Shown: positions 41,143-48,757 of the stretch, piece after piece | Numbering within the stretch: position 1 is the stretch's first letter | Layout: each line of letters begins with the position of its first letter | Assembly (NCBI RefSeq): GCF_000170895.1 | Contig: NZ_ABCS01000066.1 | Span: 1-56,530, forward strand | From: Plesiocystis pacifica SIR-1 | Lineage (GTDB): Bacteria > Myxococcota_A > Polyangia > Nannocystales > Nannocystaceae | DNA length: 56,530 bases | Direction of reading: 5' to 3' | Made by a program: the position numbers and the translations under genes | Notes under the pieces: model-generated | Databases searched by the model: none | What the model was told of the DNA's origin: nothing | Seen by the model: only the letters and a program-made list of their open reading frames with translations

Positions 41143-41853
41143 CTACTCGGCGATGCGCCCGGCGGCGGCCATGCACCGCTCGATCTCGGCCCAGGCGTCG
41201 GCCTCGGTCGCCGGCTCGGCCGCGCGGGCGAGGCTCTCGAGGGTCAGCTCGATGCTGGCCATGAGCTCCGAGACCTCCTGATGTCCGTAGGTCCCGGCCG
41301 TGCCGTGGAGGGTGTGGGCGATGCGGTGGGCCGCGTCGTAGGCCTGCTCCCGACCCTCGGGCGTGGCCGCGCGGGCGGCCTCGAGGGCGGCCTGGAGCCC
41401 GCCGAGCTTCTCCCCGAGGCGCTCGGCGTAGCGCTGGCGCAGGGCGTCCATGCGGTTGCGGCCCCGGGTCTGGGCCGGCTGCGCGAGGATCTTTTGAATC
41501 TCCGTGGGCAGCTGCATGGGGTCGAAGGGCTTGGCGATCACGCCCGCGGCCCCGAGCCCGACGTAGTGCTCGCGCTCGTGGGGCTGAATCTTCGCGGTCA
41601 TGAAGATGACCGGGATGCCGCGCGTGGCCTCCTTGCCCGCGAGGGCCTTGAAGGTGCTGACCCCGTCCATCTCCGGCATCATGACGTCGAGCACGATGAC
41701 GTCGGGGGTGTGCTGCTCGGCGAGGGTCAGGGCCTCGGCGCCGCAGGTTGCGATGTGGGTCTTCCACCCGCCCACGTGGGACAGGCTCATCTCGGCGATG
41801 GTGCGGATGTCGGGTTCGTCGTCGACGAGCAGGATCGAGTTGATGGTCGCCAT
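41143..41853 (-). CDS. Receiver-Hpt response protein
   Basis: 236 residues from ATG 41853. Residues ~6-122 are a receiver (I-L-L-V-D-D-E; phosphoacceptor Asp56 in V-I-V-L-D-V-M-M-P-E-M-D-G; I-A-K-P-F). A linker leads to a C-terminal histidine-phosphotransfer domain with A-H-T-L-H-G-T-A-G-T-Y-G, whose His180 is the expected phosphorylation site. There is no DNA-binding domain. Such proteins pass phosphate onward in a relay; the adjacent histidine kinase upstream and the divergent NtrC-type regulator are the obvious partners. An in-frame upstream start at 41934 lies within the region close to the kinase stop and is less likely. Confidence 0.88.
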   Translation of the reverse strand: MATINSILLVDDEPDIRTIAEMSLSHVGGWKTHIATCGAEALTLAEQHTPDVIVLDVMMPEMDGVSTFKALAGKEATRGIPVIFMTAKIQPHEREHYVGLGAAGVIAKPFDPMQLPTEIQKILAQPAQTRGRNRMDALRQRYAERLGEKLGGLQAALEAARAATPEGREQAYDAAHRIAHTLHGTAGTYGHQEVSELMASIELTLESLARAAEPATEADAWAEIERCMAAAGRIAE

Positions 41854-41899
41854 GGTCGTGGTGCGTCGGTCAGCCGGGAGGGAGAGGGGGTGGGTGGGC

Positions 41900-43672
41900 T
41901 CATCGTAGACTGCGGACCTCTTCTTCGAGGGCACGCAGTGCCTCGGCGAGCGCCTGGCGGTGGTCTCGCTCGTCTGCCGCCGTCTTGCTCGTGCCCAGAG
42001 CCCCCAGGGCGTTGCCCAAGCCGATCAGTTTGGAGCGGGCCATGACCGGCATCCCTCGTTGGCGGGCCAGCCCGGTCGCGCGGCGGCTGAGCCGGGCGGT
42101 GAGCGGGCGATCCCCCTCGCCGAGGGTGGGTGTCCCGATCAACACCACCGAGTTGTCGATGAGCTCGTAGAGCGAGTCCTTGGTGGGGTCGCCGGTGCGG
42201 GGCCGCTCGGAGGTGTCGATGGGCGTGGACTCGGCGCGGAAGCGTCGCTGGGGCAGGTCGTTGACGCTCTCGCCGAGGGCGAAGTGGAAGCGCGAGCCGA
42301 CGCCGAGCTGGCTCTCGACCCCGATGCCCCCGCCGTGGGCGTCGATGATCGCCTTGGAGATCGCCAGGCCCAGGCCGCTGCCGCCGGCCGAGCGCGTGGC
42401 CGACTCGTCGAGCTGCGAGAACTTGCGGAACAGCTTGGGCATCTGGTCCTCGGCGATGCCGGGGCCCTCGTCACACACGCTAAAGCGTACGGTGCCCGGG
42501 GAGATCTCTTCGATCTCGACGGTGACCGTGTCACCAGGCTTGGAGAACTTGATGGCGTTGGACAGCAGGTTGATGAGCACCTGGAGCAGGCGGTCGCGGT
42601 CGCCCCGCACGTCGCAGGCCGACTCGAACTCGCGGACCAGGGACACGCCGCTCTCCGTCGCGTAGCCCGAGATCTCGGCGATGGCGTCCTCGGTCAAGCG
42701 GATGGGGTCGAGGACCTCGCTGCGCAGCTCGAGCTTGCCGGTCTCGATCTTGTCGAGGTCGAGGATGTCGTTGACCAGGCGGATCAGCCGCTCGGTGTTG
42801 CTCAGGGCGATGCGCACCAAGCCCTTGATGCGGATGTCGAGCTCGCCCGCGACGCCCCCCTCGAGCAGGCCCAGGGAGCCGCGGATCGAGGTCAGCGGGG
42901 TGCGCAGCTCGTGGCTGACGATGGACACGAACTCGTTCTTGAGCCGCTCGATGCGGGCGCGCTCGGTGATGTCCGTGGCGATGCCGACCACGCCCTCGAG
43001 GCGCTCGTCGCCGGCGACGGCGGGGGAGCAGCGCAGCTCCCAGGTCATGCGGCCGATGGGCGCGCTGGTGACCGCGGTCTCGCCAGCCATGGCCTTGCGC
43101 ACGGCGGTCAGCATCTGCGGCACGTGGGCGAAGACCTCGAACACCGAGCGGCCGACGACGCGCTCGGGGGACACGCCCAGGCCCGAGGCCCCGAGGCCGT
43201 CGAAGAGCGAGAGGATGCCGTCGGGATCGACGGAGAACAGCACGATGGGCGCGCCCGTGATGATCGTGCGCAGCTGGTTTTCGCTGGCGGACAGGGCCTC
43301 TTGGGCCCGGCGCCGGGAGGTGACGTCTTCCTCGGTGACGAGCACGCGCCGCTGCGTCCCGGCCACGCCGCTGACCTGGACGGCGTACCAGCAGCGACCG
43401 CGGGGTCCGTCCCGGGACAGCTCGTACTCGAAGCGAGAGCGGCGCCCGTCGAGGACCGCGAGCACGCCCGCGACGAAGGAGCCGACCTCGTCGCCAGGCC
43501 CGCGGGGGCTGAGCTCGGCGACGTAGTGGCTCCCGATCGGCCGACGTGGAGGCGCGTCGGGGGGATCGCAATCGGGCGGCGACAACCAATTGCGGTTCGC
43601 GGCGATCACGAGCCCCTCGGCGTCGAGGAGGGCGGCGCGGTTGGGCATGGCTTCGAGCAAGGGGTCGGCCAT
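41900..43672 (-). CDS. PAS-containing soluble histidine kinase
   Basis: 590 residues from ATG 43672. There are two PAS-like regions (~5-130, with an F-E-Y-E-L-S-R-D and E-E-D-V-T-S-R-R-R end; ~130-240, ending I-A-T-D-I-T-E-R-A-R-I-E-R). HisKA follows with F-V-S-I-V-S-H-E-L-R-T-P-L-T-S (His254), then an HATPase domain with L-S-N-A-I-K-F (N box), D-E-G-P-G-I (G1) and G-S-G-L-G-L-A-I-S-K (G2). After the catalytic domain ~110 residues remain, including an I-G-T-P-T-L-G-E-G-D-R-P segment of unknown role. No membrane helices, so it senses a cytoplasmic signal. First gene of the leftward cluster. Confidence 0.9.
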   Translation of the reverse strand: MADPLLEAMPNRAALLDAEGLVIAANRNWLSPPDCDPPDAPPRRPIGSHYVAELSPRGPGDEVGSFVAGVLAVLDGRRSRFEYELSRDGPRGRCWYAVQVSGVAGTQRRVLVTEEDVTSRRRAQEALSASENQLRTIITGAPIVLFSVDPDGILSLFDGLGASGLGVSPERVVGRSVFEVFAHVPQMLTAVRKAMAGETAVTSAPIGRMTWELRCSPAVAGDERLEGVVGIATDITERARIERLKNEFVSIVSHELRTPLTSIRGSLGLLEGGVAGELDIRIKGLVRIALSNTERLIRLVNDILDLDKIETGKLELRSEVLDPIRLTEDAIAEISGYATESGVSLVREFESACDVRGDRDRLLQVLINLLSNAIKFSKPGDTVTVEIEEISPGTVRFSVCDEGPGIAEDQMPKLFRKFSQLDESATRSAGGSGLGLAISKAIIDAHGGGIGVESQLGVGSRFHFALGESVNDLPQRRFRAESTPIDTSERPRTGDPTKDSLYELIDNSVVLIGTPTLGEGDRPLTARLSRRATGLARQRGMPVMARSKLIGLGNALGALGTSKTAADERDHRQALAEALRALEEEVRSLR

Positions 43673-43679
43673 GGCTGCT

Positions 43680-43685
43680 AGAGTA
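43680..43685 (-). promoter_or_regulatory. -10-like box TACTCT, 7 nt before ATG 43672
   Basis: Minus-strand TACTCT, seven bases, ATG 43672. Candidate promoter of the kinase and relay genes. Confidence 0.4.
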
Positions 43686-43712
43686 TGCCCCCAGGGCTGC
43701 CCCGGGACCACT

Positions 43713-43740
43713 CGCGCGCGCAGGGCCGCGTGCGCGCGCG
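43713..43740. repeat. Inverted repeat of alternating CG in the divergent promoter region
   Basis: cgcgcgcgca (43713-43722) pairs exactly with tgcgcgcgcg (43731-43740) across eight bases. It lies between the divergent histidine-kinase and NtrC genes, so it could be an operator for both or a Z-DNA-prone site. Confidence 0.55.
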
Positions 43741-43811
43741 CTCTGAATGGGGAGGCTGGCCGAAATCGAGGGGAGGGCGCCCGCTTTCTTTGGGAAAGCT
43801 CGATTCAGCCC

Positions 43812-43841
43812 TTGTCAGCGGCTGATCCGGGCTGCCATAAA
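43812..43841 (+). promoter_or_regulatory. Sigma-70-like promoter of the NtrC-type gene
   Basis: TTGTCA (43812-43817), an 18-bp spacer and CATAAA (43836-43841), eight bases before ATG 43850. The transcript would start almost at the start codon. Confidence 0.5.
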
Positions 43842-43849
43842 CGACTGAG

Positions 43850-45247
<1,398 letters not shown>

Positions 45248-45250
<3 letters not shown>

Positions 45251-45383
45251 TTATGCCCCCACCAGGCGCCCTGAACTGGGGGCGCTTCGTCGCTGTCCGC
45301 TCCTCCGCTTTGGCTTGGGGGGCAGTGGGGTTCGTGCCTGCGAGGGGGCATGTGGTCGCCCCCGCTCGCGGGGGCGTTTGTTT
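45248..45383 (+). repeat. Dispersed 3'-end repeat, copy 2
   Basis: This ~136-bp element begins at the stop codon of the NtrC-type gene and is closely similar to 25031-24900 read on the opposite strand. The order is a GGGGGCGCTT block, TCCGCTCCTCCGCTTTGGCT, GTTCGTGCC, GGGGGCATGTGGTCGCCCCC and the terminal hairpin. Confidence 0.75.
45357..45383 (+). terminator. Intrinsic terminator of the NtrC-type gene
   Basis: cgcccccg (45357-45364) pairs with cgggggcg (45369-45376), 4-nt loop, followed by TTTGTTT. It is the distal end of dispersed repeat copy 2. Confidence 0.85.
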
Positions 45384-45428
45384 GGCGGAGGTGAGGGTCG
45401 CCTCTTTTTGGGGGTGATGGCGTGGGCG

Positions 45429-45956
45429 CTAGCTCGGTGACGCGTCGTCGAACTCGTCGGCGTGGATGGTGGCGGTCCACGGCTCGCGCCGGTGGGGGGA
45501 GCCCGTCGGTGCTGTTTCGCCGATGCGGCCGCGGACGGTGATGCGGTCACCGGGGGCGATGCGCTCGACCTCGACCTCGAGGCGGACGCCGTGCTCGGCG
45601 CTGAGCCGGGCGTGGAGCTCGTCGACGCGTCCGCCGGGGGCTAGCTCCACGCGCACGGCGTGCTCGCCCGCGCGGAGGATGAAGTCCGTGGCTTGCCAGC
45701 TCGAGTAGCGGCTGGTCTCGGCGTTGAGCCCGAAGTAGCGCTCGGTGATCGTCGGCGGCGTGGCCTCGTAGCGGAGCACGACCGCGGGCGCGCCGGTCAG
45801 CGGATCGTGGAGCAGGGCGCCCGACTCGTCGACCTCGACGACGCCGCGGAGCTCGACGGCCTCGCCGGGGCGGCACTCGACCACCGCGGCCATGGCCACG
45901 GCCCGGTAGCGCGGCCGTCGACCGAGCACATCGTCGAGCCAGGCGCGGACCCCCAT
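45429..45956 (-). CDS. Hypothetical protein, possibly GIDE-like domain
   Basis: 175 residues from ATG 45956. It opens with W-L-D-D-V-L-G-R-R-P-R-Y-R-A-V. A small beta-domain follows, with V-E-L-R-G-V-V-E and the segment L-L-H-D-P-L-T-G-A-P-A-V-V-L-R-Y-E. This last form (P-L-T/S-G-x-P/x-C/A-V-x-x-R-Y) resembles the GIDE/BAM domain of MULAN-like proteins, seen in many bacterial proteins of unknown role. The rest is a long beta-rich segment ending D-E-F-D-D. No signal peptide or membrane span is seen. The family assignment is tentative. Confidence 0.55.
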   Translation of the reverse strand: MGVRAWLDDVLGRRPRYRAVAMAAVVECRPGEAVELRGVVEVDESGALLHDPLTGAPAVVLRYEATPPTITERYFGLNAETSRYSSWQATDFILRAGEHAVRVELAPGGRVDELHARLSAEHGVRLEVEVERIAPGDRITVRGRIGETAPTGSPHRREPWTATIHADEFDDASPS

Positions 45957-46259
45957 GGGCCGACCATAGCAGCTCGCGCGCGCGAATCTTTTTTCGACAT
46001 TCGAGCTTGCGCCCCCCCGATGCTGCGCTACTCCTGAGCCCGTAGAGGTTGGTCCCCATGGAACGCAATCGAAATCACGCCAATGCGACCGAGCGCGCGC
46101 GAGAACGCAGCGCCGAAGGTCGCAATGTGAGCGAGTCGACGCGGTCCGTGGGCTGAATCTCTGCCGAACAATCAGAGCCACCATCCGTCACCGCGACTGG
46201 ACTGGAACCCCACGCTGGAGCCCAGGCTGCGTCGACTCTCGCGAGCAATCGCAACATCA
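45957..46259. other. 303-bp intergenic stretch before the tRNA array
   Basis: TTGCGC (46007-46012), a 16-bp spacer and TACTCC (46029-46034) on the plus strand form a plausible stable-RNA promoter for the array. A 32-codon open frame (46058-46156, start M-E-R-N-R-N-H) lies between it and the first tRNA but has no strong ribosome-binding site, so I do not call it a gene. Confidence 0.4.
45963..45968 (-). promoter_or_regulatory. -10-like box TATGGT, 6 nt before ATG 45956
   Basis: Minus-strand TATGGT, six bases, ATG. Good example of the leaderless spacing, and it supports this start. Confidence 0.45.
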
Positions 46260-46331
46260 GGGTCCGTAGCTGAGTGGTTTTAGCGTCGGTTTGTTAGCCC
46301 GGGGACGTGGGTTCGATTCCCACCGGGCCCT
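46260..46331 (+). tRNA. tRNA-Asn-like (anticodon GTT), atypical
   Basis: 72 nt. Acceptor GGGTCCG pairs with CGGGCCC (one G-T pair), the D stem is GCTG/TAGC, and the T arm GTGGG-TTCGATT-CCCAC is perfect. The anticodon loop TTGTTAG gives GTT. Odd points are a T-C mismatch closing the anticodon stem and T at the discriminator position, where bacterial Asn tRNAs normally carry G. No CCA is encoded. Confidence 0.7.
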
Positions 46332-46362
46332 CTTGGTCCCCCACATCGCGCGCACGCGCCAA

Positions 46363-46434
46363 GTCCCGTTCGTCCAATGGTCAGGATGGCTGGTTTTCAA
46401 CCAGGAGACAGGGGTTCGACTCCCCTACGGGATG
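46363..46434 (+). tRNA. tRNA-Glu (anticodon TTC)
   Basis: 72 nt. Acceptor GTCCCGT/ACGGGAT, D stem GTCC/GGAT, anticodon loop TTTTCAA (TTC at 46396-46398) and T arm AGGGG-TTCGACT-CCCCT. Discriminator G; no encoded CCA. Confidence 0.9.
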
Positions 46435-46454
46435 CTCATCATCCATAACTTCAC

Positions 46455-46526
46455 GTCCCGTTCGTCTAGCGGTCAGGATGCTTGGTTCTCAGCCAGGTGG
46501 CAGGGGTTCGACTCCCCTACGGGATG
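46455..46526 (+). tRNA. tRNA-Glu (anticodon CTC), copy 1
   Basis: 72 nt with the same acceptor and T arm as the preceding Glu tRNA. Anticodon CTC at 46488-46490; the anticodon stem CTTGG/CCAGG contains one T-G pair. Discriminator G. Confidence 0.9.
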
Positions 46527-46546
46527 CTTCATGACGACAACTTCAC

Positions 46547-46618
46547 GTCCCGTTCGTCTAGCGGTCAGGATGGCTGGTTCTCAACCAGGCGGCAGGGGTT
46601 CGACTCCCCTACGGGATA
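46547..46618 (+). tRNA. tRNA-Glu (anticodon CTC), copy 2
   Basis: 72 nt, differing from copy 1 at a few positions in and near the anticodon stem and variable loop. Anticodon CTC at 46580-46582. The discriminator is A rather than G. Confidence 0.88.
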
Positions 46619-46626
46619 CTTCGCGG

Positions 46627-46666
46627 CGGCCCCGGCTCGACATCGAGTCCGGGGCCGTCGGCGTTT
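46627..46666 (+). terminator. Terminator of the tRNA array
   Basis: cggccccgg (46627-46635) pairs with ccggggccg (46649-46657), and the stem extends inward with ctcg/cgag past one bulged base. A short T run (gcgttt) follows. Strong GC hairpin 9 bp after the last tRNA. Confidence 0.8.
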
Positions 46667-46715
46667 GGCGGTCCTGTGGGTGTGCTCGGGCACTCGGGCG
46701 CTCGCTCGCTTGAGC

Positions 46716-46721
46716 TATGCT
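46716..46721 (+). promoter_or_regulatory. -10-like box TATGCT upstream of the 46739 operon
   Basis: TATGCT lies 17 bases before ATG 46739, leaving a short leader of about 10 nt. Candidate promoter of the sterol/lipid oxidation operon. Confidence 0.3.
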
Positions 46722-46738
46722 CGGCGCCGAGACCCGCC

Positions 46739-48730
46739 ATGACCCCCGCCGAACGAGCCAACCGCCCGCGCTGGACAGGCCAGGGCTTCGAGATCTGGTT
46801 TTTCGTGGTCCTGGTGCCCGGCGCCGAGCGGGCGCTGTGGGTCCGCATGACCCGCTTCGCCCACGCCGGCGAGTCGGACGCGCGGGTCTGGGCGGTGGTC
46901 TCGGACGCGGGCTCGGTCCACACCCAGCGCGAGCGCCTGCCCGTGGACGCGCTGCGCGAGCTCGACGAGGGCGGGCGCCCCGGCCTGGCGGTGGGCGAGT
47001 CGGTCCGCTTCCTGGCGGGGGAGACCCAGGGCCGCTGCGGCGACGTCGAGTGGTCGCTGCGCTTTGAAGCCGGCGACGCCGGGGTCCAGCGGGTCGCTCG
47101 GGTCCCCGGCTTCGTGCCGGTGGGCACCCACGCGAACCATCCCTACGCCGAGGCGCCGGTCACCGGCAGCGTGCGCGTGGGCGAGCGGGAGCTGAGCCTC
47201 GGCGGCGGCCTGCTCTCGCAGATGCACATCTGGGGGACGACGCGGGTCGAGTGGCTGCGCTGGGCCTGGGCGCCGCGCTTCGACGACGGCGGCGCCCTCG
47301 AGCTCACCGGGGTCGCGCCCAAGGACGGGGGCGGCAACCTGGTCAACCTGTGGGCCCGGGCCGGGGCCGACGGGTCGCCGACGACGATCATCGATCGCTG
47401 CGGCCTGACCCAGGCGCTGCGGGCCAAGCTCGTGGCCCCGCGGCCGGGGGTGCTGCACCACGTCGCCAGCCCCGGCGGCAACCAGGCGGGGGCGGGCGGC
47501 CGGGTGGTCGCGCGGGTGTGGGCGCGGCCCGAGACCTTCGCGGGCTGGGACTACCGGCAGACCGCGGGCTCGGGCCCGGCGCTGGATCTGCACGTCGCCC
47601 AGTCGAACCTCGGCCACGCCGAGCTCGAGCACTACACCCGGGTCGGCATGGGCTGGCAGCCCCTGCGACGCAGCCGCTCGACCTGCGCGGCGCTCGAGTT
47701 CCACGGCCTGCCGGACTACCCGGAGTTTCGCTACGCGCCCTGGGACGCCGAAGGGGAGGGGGCGCAGTCGGGCGCAGGCGGCCGCGAGCCCCCCGTGAGC
47801 GCCCAGGCGAGCGAGGACCCGAGCGCCTCGCTGGGCCCCGGGCGCTGGATCCGGGTCGAGCGACCCGCGAGGATCCTGGCCCTCGGCCTGACCTTCCGCG
47901 CCCACGCCCGAGAGACCGCGAGCGCGGCCGACCCCGTGGTCTTCGAGGTCGCGCCCTCGGCCTGGGTGGGCCTCCCGGTCCACGGCGAGCGCCAGCCCGC
48001 CCGCCTGCTCCGGCCGTCGAGCGCCGCGCTCTTCGAGGCCTGCGAGCGCCTCGACCCGGGCCTGCGCCAGGAGCTGGCTGGCTTTGGCTTCTTGCCCGCG
48101 ATGCTCGACTACGAGGTCGAGCTCGCCCTCGTGTTCCCCGAGGGCCTGACGCGCGTCGAGGAGCTGAGCCAGCCGGGCCGGGTGGCGATGGCGGTGGCCA
48201 ACGACTTGACGGCGCGCAGCCTGCAGATCCTCGGCGAGGGCCAGGGCGCGCGCCTCGACTACTGGGGCGCCGCGAAATCTCTGCCGGGCCTGGCCCCGAC
48301 CGCGGAGCGGGCCTGGTTGTTCGAGTCCCTCCCCCTCGATCGATGGCCCGAGCTGCGGCTGCGCACTCGGGTCAACGGCGAGCTGCGCCAGGACGCGAGC
48401 ACGAGCTTGCTCATGGAGACGCCCAGGCAGATGCTCGGGCGCATCCTCGCGTCGGCGGGCCCCTTGCCGGCGAAGGCCGTGGTCCTGACGGGAACGCCCT
48501 CGGGCATCGCGTTCACGGTGCCGCGGTGGAAGCGAGCCGTCGGCGAGCGCCTGCTCGACCGCGTCGGCAAGCTCCGGGCGGCGATCGGCGGGTTCACGAG
48601 CTCGACACGGTTTCTGCGTCCGGGGGACCGGGTCGAGGTCGACGCCGGGCCCCTCGGCGGCTTCGCCCACGTCGTCGACATCGAGCCCGAGGTGGTCCCC
48701 GAGGCGGTCCCCGAGCCGGGCCCCGAATAG
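46739..48730 (+). CDS. CrtC/AttH-like lipocalin domain fused to FAH-family domain
   Basis: 663 residues from ATG 46739. Residues ~10-310 resemble the AttH/CrtC (carotenoid 1,2-hydratase/tocopherol-cyclase-like) double-lipocalin group: W-F-F-V-V-L-V-P-G, G-D-V-E-W-S-L-R-F-E, G-L-L-S-Q-M-H-I-W-G-T-T and A-L-E-L-T-G-V-A. Residues ~340-655 follow the fumarylacetoacetate-hydrolase family: D-Y-E-V-E-L-A-L-V-F, A-N-D-L-T-A-R-S-L-Q, A-K-S-L-P-G-L-A-P-T, R-V-N-G-E-L-R-Q-D and V-L-T-G-T-P-S-G-I-A. The metal-binding acidic pattern E-x-E...D is kept. FAH enzymes hydrolyse or decarboxylate C-C bonds of dicarbonyl compounds. The fusion is unusual; it heads the operon with two GMC oxidoreductases. Confidence 0.72.
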   Translation: MTPAERANRPRWTGQGFEIWFFVVLVPGAERALWVRMTRFAHAGESDARVWAVVSDAGSVHTQRERLPVDALRELDEGGRPGLAVGESVRFLAGETQGRCGDVEWSLRFEAGDAGVQRVARVPGFVPVGTHANHPYAEAPVTGSVRVGERELSLGGGLLSQMHIWGTTRVEWLRWAWAPRFDDGGALELTGVAPKDGGGNLVNLWARAGADGSPTTIIDRCGLTQALRAKLVAPRPGVLHHVASPGGNQAGAGGRVVARVWARPETFAGWDYRQTAGSGPALDLHVAQSNLGHAELEHYTRVGMGWQPLRRSRSTCAALEFHGLPDYPEFRYAPWDAEGEGAQSGAGGREPPVSAQASEDPSASLGPGRWIRVERPARILALGLTFRAHARETASAADPVVFEVAPSAWVGLPVHGERQPARLLRPSSAALFEACERLDPGLRQELAGFGFLPAMLDYEVELALVFPEGLTRVEELSQPGRVAMAVANDLTARSLQILGEGQGARLDYWGAAKSLPGLAPTAERAWLFESLPLDRWPELRLRTRVNGELRQDASTSLLMETPRQMLGRILASAGPLPAKAVVLTGTPSGIAFTVPRWKRAVGERLLDRVGKLRAAIGGFTSSTRFLRPGDRVEVDAGPLGGFAHVVDIEPEVVPEAVPEPGPE

Positions 48731-48742
48731 AAGCCGCGGTGG

Positions 48743-48748
48743 TACCCT
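48743..48748 (+). promoter_or_regulatory. -10-like box TACCCT, 9 nt before ATG 48758
   Basis: TACCCT, nine bases, ATG, in the 27-bp gap after the FAH-fusion gene. Suggests an internal near-leaderless promoter. Confidence 0.3.
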
Positions 48749-48757
48749 GGCCGCGCC

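Noticed and set aside
46058..46156. 32-codon open frame before the tRNA array
   Set aside because: It has no clear ribosome-binding site and no recognisable features; chance occurrence is likely.
46363..46618. Short open frames across the tRNA array
   Set aside because: They are translations of tRNA genes, repeating the same peptide because the tRNAs are similar.
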